Shown piece after piece: positions 54,679 to 63,842 of a stretch of 64,000 nucleotides of DNA (its first letter is position 1; each line of letters begins with the position of its first letter). A program made the translations under genes and the position numbers. This stretch comes from Deinococcus sp. QL22 (GTDB taxonomy: Bacteria; Deinococcota; Deinococci; Deinococcales; Deinococcaceae): contig NZ_CP097149.1 of the NCBI RefSeq assembly GCF_023370075.1, positions 3,098,001 through 3,162,000 on the forward strand, read 5' to 3'. The notes beneath the pieces were generated by a model that worked only from the letters and a program-made list of their open reading frames with translations, made no database searches and was not told where the DNA came from.

Positions 54679-55080
54679 TCATCGCGGTGGCCTTGCAGGA
54701 GAAAACGGAGAGGTCATGCCGGGAATGATCAGGGGGTAACTGGCCGCGCCGCTCTGGCTGCGCACCCGCCCCCGCCAGTACCACGGGGTGCCGGAACGAA
54801 TCAGGGGCAGGCCAGGGCGCACGTTGAACCAACTGTTGCGGGGGAAGTGTCCGCCCAGGTAAGACTCCAGGCGCACGCCGGCCTGCCCGTTAGGTGGACA
54901 GGCGGAAGTGACGGCGACGGTGACGGTGTAGATGCCAGGGGTAATGGTGGGCTTCGCGCTGGCCTGCACGGCGCAGTAAGCGGGCGGGGAGGGGGCACTG
55001 AAGGCGGCGAGCGGAGCGAGACCGAGGGCGACGGCTCCGATCAGCAGCAGCAGGGGAAACAAGCGGACAGTTCGGTGCAT
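54679..55080 (-). CDS. Secreted phage protein
   Basis: A 133-residue protein with a signal peptide (about 1-29, LFPLLLLIGAVALGLAPLAAFS). The mature ~100 residues contain two cysteines (PAYCAVQ, TSACPPNG) and look like a small beta-sandwich (GIYTVTVAVTSACPPNG). A periplasmic or outer-layer role is expected. Confidence 0.55.
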   Translation of the reverse strand: MHRTVRLFPLLLLIGAVALGLAPLAAFSAPSPPAYCAVQASAKPTITPGIYTVTVAVTSACPPNGQAGVRLESYLGGHFPRNSWFNVRPGLPLIRSGTPWYWRGRVRSQSGAASYPLIIPGMTSPFSPARPPR

Positions 55081-55148
55081 GGGCCTCCCATCGGGCCAAA
55101 GAAAGCCGCCCAGCTTGCCAGAAGCGTGGGCGGGCGCAGGGGCGGGAT

Positions 55149-55307
55149 TTAGCGGGTGGGACGCGGGTAGACGGCCCCAGACACCGAGCGGGTCACAGCG
55201 GCAGTGGTCGCCGTTGTGCCAGTGGGCGGCTTGAACGTTTCACGGAACTTCGTGTTCATAAAGATTCCCGTGAGGAGTTCTGGTTTAGCAATGGTGGGTG
55301 CTGGCAT
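55149..55307 (-). CDS. Small phage protein
   Basis: A 52-residue frame (MPAPTIAKPELLTGIFMNTKF...) whose ATG lies 1 nt after the TGA of the gene at 55309, giving tight coupling. It ends with VSGAVYPRPTR. No family is recognised, but the spacing supports a real gene. Confidence 0.55.
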   Translation of the reverse strand: MPAPTIAKPELLTGIFMNTKFRETFKPPTGTTATTAAVTRSVSGAVYPRPTR

Positions 55308-55308
55308 G

Positions 55309-56172
55309 TCAGGACTTCGCAATGAGGGTGCGGAGTCCCCCTGGGCCGGTCACTGGATAGGGGAAGTACAGTCGGGCCTGCCCGTCAATCTCAATAGATT
55401 GGTCAATGCTCGCAATCGAGTCGTTGGGGCGGAAGCACTGGACATGCCGCAGGATGCCGCCCAGTCCGTTGCTGTTGCTCAGCGGCCCAACGGGATAGCC
55501 GGTATTGTTATCGCTGCTGCTGAGCGTGGAGAGTTGTGCAACCCCAGAAGTTGAACTGGTGGAAAACCCCGCGAGAAAAGCTAAACCGTCCTCGCCAAAC
55601 TCGGGTGTGTCCCACCGACGTACGACGTTCCTTGCGCCACCCGTGAAGCCTGTCGAACCGCCTTCAGCGAACTGATGTGAGATCAAATCGTCAAGGATGA
55701 CGTTGCCGATTGACCGACGACGTTCAACACCATGCCACTGCGCGGCGATCATAAAGGCAAAGCCGTACTCGCTGACGGAAAGGGAGGTCATCCCGGCGAC
55801 GAAAGAGGGTGCAACCCAGCCGTTCCGACGCCCAGGACTGATGAGCGCACCTGTCGAGGTGTTCACGCCCTGAGCGGTGGTCGTGTATCCAAGTGCCGCA
55901 GTCGGGGAACTGTTTCCCCAGGCCCACTCAATCTGAATCACCCAGCGGTTCGTCAGGCCAGCCAAAGGCATCAGGTAGCTGGCGATCCCTGCGGGCGTAC
56001 TCAGGGCGGGTGTGGCGTCCCACTTCGGGTTCGTTGCCGTGCCTGTGCCGATGGCAATGGTATTGGCATGTTGAAGTTCCCACCCCTTTGTAAGAGCGAG
56101 TTCGTGGAACTTCGTCATCACCTGAGCGACTGTGGACTGATTGTTGGGGTAGATAAAAGCACTGGCAGCCAT
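55309..56172 (-). CDS. Phage structural or receptor-binding protein
   Basis: A 287-residue protein (MAASAFIYPNNQSTVAQVMT). Long beta-rich, Gly/Ser/Thr-rich stretches (TSLSVSEYGFAFMIAAQWHG) and no membrane segments fit a distal tail or receptor-binding part. It starts directly after the preceding tail-fibre gene. Confidence 0.5.
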   Translation of the reverse strand: MAASAFIYPNNQSTVAQVMTKFHELALTKGWELQHANTIAIGTGTATNPKWDATPALSTPAGIASYLMPLAGLTNRWVIQIEWAWGNSSPTAALGYTTTAQGVNTSTGALISPGRRNGWVAPSFVAGMTSLSVSEYGFAFMIAAQWHGVERRRSIGNVILDDLISHQFAEGGSTGFTGGARNVVRRWDTPEFGEDGLAFLAGFSTSSTSGVAQLSTLSSSDNNTGYPVGPLSNSNGLGGILRHVQCFRPNDSIASIDQSIEIDGQARLYFPYPVTGPGGLRTLIAKS

Positions 56173-56775
56173 TTAAGCCTCCAAGGGTAGGTAGGTGAGC
56201 GTGATGGTGATGGTCTGTGCCGCGCCACTGAGGTTGCTCAGGCGCAACGGAATCACGCCGTCAGGAGGTGTTTTGCCGTCCCACCCGCTGACCGCTTGAT
56301 CCCAGACGCCCAGCGTGCCGATGACTTCTGCCACCACGCCAGAGCCGGGGGCAGGGTCGGTGGTCTGAGCGCGACTGGCGTCTGCCGTGCGACTGGCGGT
56401 GTCCCGGTAGACCCGCAGCCAGCCCGAGACAGACAGCGTGACTTTGTGCAGGGCATACCCTTTGGCAAGCGTGATGGAGAGGTCTTCGGATGCGTTGTTG
56501 GCGAGAACAGACGAGGTGACGGACGCAGTGGTGCGGGCAGGGCTAGAGCCGCCCGCAGGCAGTTGAGCAGACGGCACTTTCCCATCTGCACCTAGAGTGG
56601 CCACCCCAGAGGCCGTACCTTTTTCACTGGCCGGAATTTGCGGCGAGTTCAGGACGTTGCCGAGGCCCACTTGTGCTTTGGTGACGGCGTGCGGGTTGGC
56701 CGTGTCGGTGAGGTGGGCCTTGATGACCTGACCGATGCGGGTTCCCAGCGCAGAAAGTCGTGTCTCCAGGCTCAT
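56173..56775 (-). CDS. Tail fibre-type protein
   Basis: A 200-residue protein. LTDTANPHAVTKAQVGLGNV (about 21-40) is the 'NPHxVTKxQVGLGNV' motif of phage tail fibres. ATLGADGKVPSAQLP is another typical fibre segment. Its C-terminus is a beta-rich domain (ITITLTYLPLEA). Together with 56778 it likely makes the fibre stem. Confidence 0.78.
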   Translation of the reverse strand: MSLETRLSALGTRIGQVIKAHLTDTANPHAVTKAQVGLGNVLNSPQIPASEKGTASGVATLGADGKVPSAQLPAGGSSPARTTASVTSSVLANNASEDLSITLAKGYALHKVTLSVSGWLRVYRDTASRTADASRAQTTDPAPGSGVVAEVIGTLGVWDQAVSGWDGKTPPDGVIPLRLSNLSGAAQTITITLTYLPLEA

Positions 56776-56777
56776 GG

Positions 56778-57290
56778 TTAGAGGAGCGCCAGGTTGAAGT
56801 CTTCCACCAGGTCACGTTCGGTATTCCCAAGGGCTGCCGCGCTGACTGCGCCGATGTTGGTGCGGGCCTGTAGCTGCTGCTCGGCGGTGAGGGCCTGGGC
56901 GGCGTCGAAGCGCAGGCGCACGTCTAGGGCCGCCAACACCGCCGCGAGCGCGGTATCCGTGTCGGTGTCGCTGCTGGAGAGCAGGTCGCCCAGCTCCTTC
57001 AGGGTGTCCAGCGCGAGCGGCGCGTCCCCCTTCAGGGCGTTAATGGCGGCCTGAATCTGCTGGTCGGTCTTACTGCTGGAGTAGCTGGTGGTCGTGCTGG
57101 GGGCCGCGTCGTTGATGCCAGAAGCCGAATCCACGAGGGTTTTGAGTTCATTGATGGCGGCGACCAAGCTGCCCTTTTGTGCGGTGGTGAGGTTAGCCAG
57201 CGCACCCGTCTCGCTGCGAATGGTCTTAAATTCGGTGGTGGTGCGGGTAATCAGATCAAGCAACCGCTGTTCAAGGGGAATCGTAGGCAT
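56778..57290 (-). CDS. Tail fibre-type protein with coiled stem
   Basis: A 170-residue protein. The helical N-terminus (LEQRLLDLITRTTTEFKTIR) is followed by a Ser/Thr-rich linker. ALTAEQQLQARTNIGAVSAA (about 133-152) is the 'LTxxQxxQARxNIGA' motif of fibre stems. It is coupled to the next fibre gene with a 2-nt gap. Confidence 0.72.
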   Translation of the reverse strand: MPTIPLEQRLLDLITRTTTEFKTIRSETGALANLTTAQKGSLVAAINELKTLVDSASGINDAAPSTTTSYSSSKTDQQIQAAINALKGDAPLALDTLKELGDLLSSSDTDTDTALAAVLAALDVRLRFDAAQALTAEQQLQARTNIGAVSAAALGNTERDLVEDFNLALL

Positions 57291-57298
57291 GGGAACTC

Positions 57299-57574
57299 CT
57301 AAAGAATTTGGTTGTCAAACCAGAGAACGAGGTCGGGAACAACGGTGTCGGTCAGTTCAGCTTTGCGGTCTACCAGGGCGTTGACTCGCGCCAACAGCGT
57401 GGAGGCGGGGTACGTACCATGTGCGGGCAGCAGTTCAGCGGAGGCAGGCAGCCCCGGTGGCCGGATGACGATGGGAGGCCGTTCAGGCGCAGCCGTGGCG
57501 GGAAGCACCGAACCATCGGGCAGAGTCACGATGACTGGCCCCAGGGCGGGCGGCAGCGTGATCGTGACGTTCAT
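57299..57574 (-). CDS. Small phage protein, proline-rich
   Basis: A 91-residue protein (MNVTITLPPALGPVIVTLPDG). Proline/valine-rich beta segment followed by ASTLLARVNALVDRKAELTD, a short helix similar to fibre-stem starts. Its start overlaps the previous gene by 4 nt. Confidence 0.55.
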   Translation of the reverse strand: MNVTITLPPALGPVIVTLPDGSVLPATAAPERPPIVIRPPGLPASAELLPAHGTYPASTLLARVNALVDRKAELTDTVVPDLVLWFDNQIL

Positions 57575-58035
57575 ACCAGCCTCCGCGTGTACGAAGCTTC
57601 AAACAAGAACGCGAAATCCATCGCCGTGCCGGGTCGATCCGTCTCACTCGGCCCGGTGATGATCAACGTGCCGTACACCGGCAACACCGTGTACACGCTG
57701 GGGTCGGCCAGAGAGGGCGCTTCCTCTTCGGTCAGGGCACGGTACCGGCTGACCGGCTTGGTGCCCTCTGTGGTGATCGGGTACAGGCGACTCTTCTCGC
57801 CGTGCAGCAGGATCAGGACGTCGACCGCCTCCAGGCCAGCGGCGCTCAGCACGATGCGTTCGTTTTCAGTGCTGAGCGTGTCGATGGGAAGGGGATCGTT
57901 CAGGTCGTAGCGCAGCTCCATGTAGGCGGTGTCGCCGGGGGTGAGCCCATACCCTGGAAAGGTCACGGTAAAGGGGAAGTCCACCGACTGCTTCAGCCCG
58001 TGCAGCGGGGTCAGGACAGCTTCAATCATGCTCAT
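57571..58035 (-). CDS. Phage tail protein
   Basis: A 154-residue protein (MSMIEAVLTPLHGLKQSVDF). Beta-rich with no membrane segment. AGGAG 5 nt upstream of 58035 sets the start; the ATG two codons later is also possible. Overlaps its downstream neighbour by 4 nt. Confidence 0.55.
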   Translation of the reverse strand: MSMIEAVLTPLHGLKQSVDFPFTVTFPGYGLTPGDTAYMELRYDLNDPLPIDTLSTENERIVLSAAGLEAVDVLILLHGEKSRLYPITTEGTKPVSRYRALTEEEAPSLADPSVYTVLPVYGTLIITGPSETDRPGTAMDFAFLFEASYTRRLV

Positions 58036-58043
58036 ACGGGCTC

Positions 58044-58850
58044 CTAGACCTCTGTTCCAGTGGCGTCTACCCAAGTCCCCAGCGCCGTACGCCAGATCGG
58101 GCGGCCCAGGATCTTGTTAAAGAAATGTGGCGGAAATTCGTACTGGTCCAGTTGGACTGAGGGGCCGTAAGGGGTGTCCGTCCAGGGACCACCTTGGGTG
58201 TCCTGTTTCTTGTAACTCACTGCCGAGGCACGGGCAATGCGGGCCGGGAAGTATTGCCCGAGCGTTGTGCCACCGATCTCCGACACCGTAGGGTCGCCCC
58301 CCGTGACCGTCAGCAGGTACGCGCCCGGAGAAAGGGAATTGAAATTGGGGCGGTAGACCGTGACCGGGCCGCCATACGGGTCTTGCATCACGCCCAGCGG
58401 CACAAAGGGCAGGTCGGGTATCCCCGCATCCTGCGCGGCCTCACGTAAACCGACGGTCGCCCCCCAGGCATCGCCCCACAGGTACAGGGCGTTAAAGCCC
58501 TGCGGCGCGTTCAGGGTGAAGGCGACCCGCTGGGCATACGGAGAATCCGGGTGAGTCGGCTCGTTGTCGTAGAGGTCGATCAGGCTGCTGCGGACGCGCA
58601 GGCTCAGTGCACTGGCCGCGTGTGCGGCATCGTGGTAGCCGTTGATGCTGCCCCCGTCTGGACCCGCCAGAACGTCCAGCACGTCTCCCGGCAACAGGGT
58701 TTGCCCGTAGACGTTATTCAGATCCAGCGGCGTGCCGTTCAGGGTCACGCTGACCAGACCCACAACCGTATCAATCACCATCGGGTCGTCGGGCGCGATA
58801 GCGTGCCGAGTCGGCAGGGCAGATTTGCCGTACATCAGTGGTGGTTTCAT
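58044..58850 (-). CDS. Phage tail-associated protein
   Basis: A 268-residue protein (MKPPLMYGKSALPTRHAIAP). DVLDVLAGPDGGSINGYHDA and similar Gly/Asp-rich turns suggest a compact beta structure. No motif is recognised. It overlaps the 659-residue gene upstream by 4 nt. Confidence 0.5.
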   Translation of the reverse strand: MKPPLMYGKSALPTRHAIAPDDPMVIDTVVGLVSVTLNGTPLDLNNVYGQTLLPGDVLDVLAGPDGGSINGYHDAAHAASALSLRVRSSLIDLYDNEPTHPDSPYAQRVAFTLNAPQGFNALYLWGDAWGATVGLREAAQDAGIPDLPFVPLGVMQDPYGGPVTVYRPNFNSLSPGAYLLTVTGGDPTVSEIGGTTLGQYFPARIARASAVSYKKQDTQGGPWTDTPYGPSVQLDQYEFPPHFFNKILGRPIWRTALGTWVDATGTEV

Positions 58851-60826
58851 GGGGTCGCCTCCGAGTAGGCAGAACTGAGTTGGATGGGGACATCTGCCGA
58901 TAGGGTCAGCGTGGTGTAGGGCGCGTTGCCGAGCGGAAAGCGGAGCTGTGTCCAGCGGCCCTTGGCGAGCGTCCGCTGCACCGCCGTGCCGCCTGCGAAG
59001 GCCGTGGCCGTGCCGGGGCGCAGCAGGCGCACGCTGAAGACGAGGCTGTGCAGGTCGGTGGGACTCCTGCCCATAAACGTCAGGGTCAGCACGTCATCCG
59101 CCAAGCCGTAGAAGTGTGGCGTTCGTAAGAAGCTGGGAGAACCGTCCGGATCGCGCAGCACCTGCAATTTCGCAAGGTCACCCTGCCAGAAGCCTGGTGA
59201 ACGCGGTTGATTGGACGGTGTGGCGTCGCTGGTCAGTGGAACGCCGTGCACGAGGGGGAGGCGCGGCAGTTCCGGCAACACTTGCCCCGTGCGGGCGTCG
59301 TTCCAGAAGGCGGTAGCGACGGAGAGAGCCATGAGCACGCTGTCTTTGGCTACCGTAACCGGGGCAAGCGGCCTCACTTCGACGGCCTGTGCTGTCGCGC
59401 CCAAGACCACCAACGGCAAGGCCACGCCGGGCAGCGTCACCGCGTCTCCCACTCGCAGACCTGCGCTGTAGTCCACCCGCACCCTCAGCCTGCGGTTCTC
59501 TGTCACATCTTCCGCCGTGTGCCGCGCCGTGTGGGTCACCGTCAAGGGCGCTCCAGTTCGGCCCAGATCCACCTCGCCCCGAAGGATGGACACCACCTGG
59601 TTGGTGCGGTGATCCCGGTAGCGGTGCGTAAACTCGGCTAGGTCATCCCGGTTGCCGACGCTGAGGACACCTCCAGTTCGGTTGATGCGCCCCAGGCCTG
59701 CGGGAATGGGCCGCCGAATGATGAGTTCGTTCGGCAGAAAGAGTTGGTCATGCCGCTCCAGAGGCACGTTCAGGTAAGCGAGGCGGGCATCAGCATCCAC
59801 CTGGGCGGTGTTTCCTGCTGCACTGGCAAGGGTTGTCCACCCGTCTTCGCCCAAAGCCATGAGTCTCAGGTCGCTGTTCGTGCCTGCTAAGACAGCCGGG
59901 CGTCCGTCAGGCAGCCCGCCGCTTGCGCCGAGTTTGAGGCTATTCGGCAAGGTGCTCCCAGTGGTAAAGGCCACCCAGCCCCGGTACGGCGTGCTGGACA
60001 CCACGTTGCCGCCTGGGCCAATCACCACCTGGTCGGAGGTGCCAAACGTGGCCGTCAGGCTGCCCGCCGTGGCCCGCACGTCAATCCAGTAATCCCTCCA
60101 CTCGTGCTGAGATCCCACAAAGCGGGAATATTCGATCAGTCCGACCGCCCGGAGACTGCCTTCCTCACAGACGATGGAGGCCCACGGCTCGGTGGCCGCG
60201 GTGAGAGGTTCAGCGAACGGGTCGTACCGGGTGAGGTGGCCGCCTGCATTGCCGATCCATTCCCCATCGGCAGGCGGGTCGTAGGTGACAGGCACAGGCA
60301 GTTCAGGCAGGGCCGTCCCGACCAGCGTACAGGTGTCCTGCTGCGGATCAAGGCGGATCAGGGCATAGGCCGGATAGAAGCCGCCCCGGTTGGCCCGCAC
60401 GCTGTACAGGACAAGGAGGGTGTTGCCGGAGGTCGTGGAGGCGACGGGCAGCAGTTGTGAGCGTCCCAGTTCCTCTGTGAAGGTGGTGGGGAACGGCAGA
60501 TTCATGCCTACCAACGTGCTTTGCAGCAACTCCGCGAGGCCCGTAACGCCCAGCTCCAGCCGTTGCGCAGTGCTGTACAGGATCGCCCGCCAGTCACCTG
60601 CACCAGAGGCCACGAGAGTTCCTGCACCGATCAGAGGCAGGGGCGCGAAATCGAAGGGACGAGGCGGCACAAACGGTTCATCCCGCGCTGGGCGTCTCAC
60701 CGGCGTCACGGCGCGGTTCTGGGTACTCCCTTGAGGTCGAACAGGAACGGGCGGGGGTGCCCGCTCGTCCTCACAGCAACAGCAGCATTCCCCCGTCAGG
60801 TAGCGCAGGAATTCGGCGTCGTTCAT
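58847..60826 (-). CDS. Large phage tail protein with Cys5 motif
   Basis: A 659-residue protein. The N-terminus carries GECCCCCEDERAPPP, five consecutive cysteines followed by acidic and proline residues. The remainder is beta-rich with repeated strand-turn units (VVSILRGEVDLGRTGAPLTV). Placed between the hub gene and the fibres, it is probably a baseplate or tail-tip component. The start overlaps the stop of the hub gene by 4 nt. Confidence 0.6.
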   Translation of the reverse strand: MNDAEFLRYLTGECCCCCEDERAPPPVPVRPQGSTQNRAVTPVRRPARDEPFVPPRPFDFAPLPLIGAGTLVASGAGDWRAILYSTAQRLELGVTGLAELLQSTLVGMNLPFPTTFTEELGRSQLLPVASTTSGNTLLVLYSVRANRGGFYPAYALIRLDPQQDTCTLVGTALPELPVPVTYDPPADGEWIGNAGGHLTRYDPFAEPLTAATEPWASIVCEEGSLRAVGLIEYSRFVGSQHEWRDYWIDVRATAGSLTATFGTSDQVVIGPGGNVVSSTPYRGWVAFTTGSTLPNSLKLGASGGLPDGRPAVLAGTNSDLRLMALGEDGWTTLASAAGNTAQVDADARLAYLNVPLERHDQLFLPNELIIRRPIPAGLGRINRTGGVLSVGNRDDLAEFTHRYRDHRTNQVVSILRGEVDLGRTGAPLTVTHTARHTAEDVTENRRLRVRVDYSAGLRVGDAVTLPGVALPLVVLGATAQAVEVRPLAPVTVAKDSVLMALSVATAFWNDARTGQVLPELPRLPLVHGVPLTSDATPSNQPRSPGFWQGDLAKLQVLRDPDGSPSFLRTPHFYGLADDVLTLTFMGRSPTDLHSLVFSVRLLRPGTATAFAGGTAVQRTLAKGRWTQLRFPLGNAPYTTLTLSADVPIQLSSAYSEATP

Positions 60827-63063
60827 CCGCCCCAGCCGCCCACCAGGGTCAGGATGCCCTCAGCAGGCGACGGCACAAACTCCACCAGTTCCCCTGGAGC
60901 CGGATTTACTCCCGCGCCCGCCCGCACAAAGATGCGCTTGAAGGTCGCGTCTCCCCCTTCAGACAGGGTGTTCAGCGTGCCCACCATGATCCCGCCCGGA
61001 ACGTGCCAGAGCATCATCCCGCGCCTGGGCGTTTCAGGGTCGTCGATCAGCAGGGTCGAGACCGGTTTGAGTTCTACCGACTCCACCTCGACGCTTCCCA
61101 GCCCGTTCTGCACAGACAGACTGAAACGGGTGCAAATGCCGTAGCCCGTGGTGCTTCCCGGCTGCACATTCACAGGCTGAGCCACCGTCAGGCGGTGCAC
61201 CACGCGAGGTGCCAAGCTCTTGGCCACCAAAGGGATGAGCGACTGCAGCTTGGCTTCCCGCGCCACCATCGGGAAACTGGCGTCCGTGATGCCAGAGCCG
61301 CCGCCCGTCACGGTCCCTGCCGCCTGGTTTGGAAAGGCCAACGGTGCGGGACAATCCGAGGTGCACTTGAAGGTTTTGGGCATGCCCTCCATCCGTTCCG
61401 TGACGCTCTGGGTTGACCCGGTTTTGATGTTCAGGCGCACCGGCTCCTGGCTCTCCAGATCGTAGACGGGCAGGGCGACCGCGCCGGAAGTCGTCGAGGT
61501 TCGCTGCCACTCGCCGCCCTGTTGATCGAAGGTCACGTTGGTTACCTCTGCCTGCGTTTCCCGGCTGGTGAGCACGCCGCGTTCGCTGATTTCCCCCTCT
61601 GCAGCGGCTTGTTGCATGGAATTCACTCGCTGCCGGTACATGATTTCTTGCCGCTGAACACCATCCTCGCCCCAGCGGTATTCAATGATTTCCTGCTCAT
61701 CGTCGCCGGTGTCGCCTGCCGAGAAGCCGCCGCCCACGAGTCCACCGGCAATGTAGGTGGACTTGAGCTTGGTGGCCGCCGAATAGCCATAGGTGCGCTT
61801 GACCGTGCGCTGCCAGAGCAGCTTGTCCGGGCACTCCGGGTCGTATTCCATTTCGGTGGTGTTGTAGCCCATCAAGACGTTGTTGAACACCTTGGCGGGC
61901 GTCTCGCCTTCTTCTTTGACCTCCACCCGGTCGGTGGTGATTTCGACGGTGCGCACGAGGTTGCCATTGAGTTTCGTCTTGCCCGTCATGGTTTCGCCGT
62001 TCGGCGTGAAGACTCGGGTGATCCAGTCGTAGTTCGGGGACACGGCCCGTCGCCACAGTTCCGGGTTGGGGGCATCCGGCGCAAAGCCCACCAAAGGCGG
62101 CCGCTTGGCGAGCTGATCGCCTCCAGTCAGCCGGATCAGGCCGGGAGTCTGTGCCCGCTCACCGCGCTCGGTGTGGGCCATCACAGGCAGAGGCGTGGAG
62201 GCTGCACCGCTGATTGATTGACCCGGCCCCAGACCGTACAGGATGGTGCCGCGCACGATCAATTGATAGCCAATCCCAGAGTAAATTTCGTTGAACAGCT
62301 CGGCAAAGGTTCGCCCCTGCACCTTGATGTCCCGCACGCCTTCCATGTACGTTTCCGCTCCGAGCGGGCGTTGCGGCTGCACGAACTGCACCCCAGCGTT
62401 GCCTGCCGCCTGAGTCAGCAACGCATCCACGGTGATCGTGCGGGGCTTGGGGCGCTGGGCACAGGGCACGTTGCGCATGTCCCCGCGTGGGTTGAGCTTC
62501 CATGGCAACAGCTCGGACAGGCGTTTCGTGCGGGCCTTTTCAGCGGTTTCATTGAGCAGGCGCACGGTGGTCACGCTGCCTTCTGGCGTCCAATTGGTTT
62601 CGTACTGGCCCGCGTCAAGCTTGAGGGTACGGGAGAGGGACGTGCCATTTCTTAGGCCCGCTATGAAGCTGACACTCCCACTGCTGGGTGCTCCCACATT
62701 CAGCAGGGTCAGGGTGGCTGTTTCGTCTATCCCACTGTGTTCGTAGCTCAGGCTCTGCACCTGGCCCAGCGAGCAGCTCACTTCCCAGATGTCGGGCAAG
62801 ACACCGGGGCGCATCTGCAGGGGCATCGGCACTGGGGTCGGTTCAATGCGCAGCGCCGTGATCGAGGTGTGCTGCCCGGCGACCCGGCCCCCCAGCCGAA
62901 CCGTGGATACATGCTGCCCAGCCACCCGCGTCTGCCCCAGCTGCACCCGTGAGCGCCACGAGCCGCGCACCCGGCGGGGAACGAGCTGGGTGGTGAGGGC
63001 GTGCTGCCCGCTCACCCGTTCGTCTGGCGATTCACCGCCTTGCCCATTGAAAACCAGGGGCAC
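60823..63063 (-). CDS. Tail hub/tip protein with triple Gln-His repeats
   Basis: A 746-residue protein. Residues about 15-75 contain three related repeats, VSGQHALTTQLV, VAGQHVSTVRLG and VAGQHTSITALR. The next region (about 80-450) includes ITVDALLTQAAGNAGVQFVQ and VQGRTFAELFNEIYSGIGYQ, like the Tal/gp27-type hub of siphophage tail tips. The middle and C-terminus are beta-rich. Likely the tail-tip platform to which fibres attach. Confidence 0.65.
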   Translation of the reverse strand: MPLVFNGQGGESPDERVSGQHALTTQLVPRRVRGSWRSRVQLGQTRVAGQHVSTVRLGGRVAGQHTSITALRIEPTPVPMPLQMRPGVLPDIWEVSCSLGQVQSLSYEHSGIDETATLTLLNVGAPSSGSVSFIAGLRNGTSLSRTLKLDAGQYETNWTPEGSVTTVRLLNETAEKARTKRLSELLPWKLNPRGDMRNVPCAQRPKPRTITVDALLTQAAGNAGVQFVQPQRPLGAETYMEGVRDIKVQGRTFAELFNEIYSGIGYQLIVRGTILYGLGPGQSISGAASTPLPVMAHTERGERAQTPGLIRLTGGDQLAKRPPLVGFAPDAPNPELWRRAVSPNYDWITRVFTPNGETMTGKTKLNGNLVRTVEITTDRVEVKEEGETPAKVFNNVLMGYNTTEMEYDPECPDKLLWQRTVKRTYGYSAATKLKSTYIAGGLVGGGFSAGDTGDDEQEIIEYRWGEDGVQRQEIMYRQRVNSMQQAAAEGEISERGVLTSRETQAEVTNVTFDQQGGEWQRTSTTSGAVALPVYDLESQEPVRLNIKTGSTQSVTERMEGMPKTFKCTSDCPAPLAFPNQAAGTVTGGGSGITDASFPMVAREAKLQSLIPLVAKSLAPRVVHRLTVAQPVNVQPGSTTGYGICTRFSLSVQNGLGSVEVESVELKPVSTLLIDDPETPRRGMMLWHVPGGIMVGTLNTLSEGGDATFKRIFVRAGAGVNPAPGELVEFVPSPAEGILTLVGGWGG

Positions 63064-63066
63064 GGC

Positions 63067-63414
63067 TTAAAACACGTCCCAGCGGAAGACGCCCTGATCC
63101 TCGGCCTCCACACCGTTGTCGGCAGGGTTAGACCAAGAGAGGGTGACACTCAGGGATTCACCCACGGTCAGGGTGTCGCCACCCGTCAGGAGTTCGGTGG
63201 GTGCGGCCCCGGCAATGACGCCGTTGACCACCGCACTCAAAGTGCCCGGCTGGATGGGGTCTTGCTCGATCCAGACCCGGACGCTGGTGAGATCCTGATC
63301 GCCCATGTTTTTGAGGAGTCCGGTTTGGGTCGAGACCATGCCGGACGGTGTTTCGTCCATCGCCACCGGCAGGGGATCGTTGCCAGCGGCATTGAGCAGA
63401 CTGAGTAGTTTCAT
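63067..63414 (-). CDS. Small phage tail protein
   Basis: A 115-residue beta-rich protein (MKLLSLLNAAGNDPLPVAMD) in the usual place just downstream of the distal-tail protein. Its start overlaps the upstream gene by 4 nt. Confidence 0.55.
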   Translation of the reverse strand: MKLLSLLNAAGNDPLPVAMDETPSGMVSTQTGLLKNMGDQDLTSVRVWIEQDPIQPGTLSAVVNGVIAGAAPTELLTGGDTLTVGESLSVTLSWSNPADNGVEAEDQGVFRWDVF

Positions 63415-63842
63415 GAAATCTCCGTGATGTGAACGAATTCAAGGCGGAAGCTGGCGTATTCCTCGCCTTCGCCCCCGCCCCAGTGCGGCACGTTCGGCGC
63501 GGCTGACACCGCCGCATCCGTCCAGACGCGCAAGGTGTAGCGGTCGGTGTAATTCTCAGTGATGGTCACGGGGTCTCCAATGGTCAAGGCCCGCAGGTAG
63601 CGGGCCAGGGCGTACTCCAGCGCGTTGTTCGGGCCACTTTGAATGCGGAGCCGGGTGGCCGTCACCTGACCCGCGACCGCAAAGCGTCCCATGCCATTCA
63701 GCAAGGTTTTGAGTTCGTTGGCCCGTACTGTTTCGGCCTGCACCGCATCCAGCGCGGGCTCACGCCAGTTGAAATTGACCAGGCTTGAAGGCGTTTGAAT
63801 GCGGAGAATCAGGGGGTAGAGCAGCAAGGGGTCGGTCGGCAT
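63411..63842 (-). CDS. Distal-tail (Dit-like) candidate
   Basis: A 143-residue protein directly after the tape-measure gene. LILRIQTPSSLVNFNWREPA and RYTLRVWTDAAVSAAPNVPHW are strand-rich. Position and size fit a Dit or small tail-completion protein, but no diagnostic motif is seen. Start overlaps the preceding stop by 1 nt (TAATG). Confidence 0.5.
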   Translation of the reverse strand: MPTDPLLLYPLILRIQTPSSLVNFNWREPALDAVQAETVRANELKTLLNGMGRFAVAGQVTATRLRIQSGPNNALEYALARYLRALTIGDPVTITENYTDRYTLRVWTDAAVSAAPNVPHWGGGEGEEYASFRLEFVHITEIS

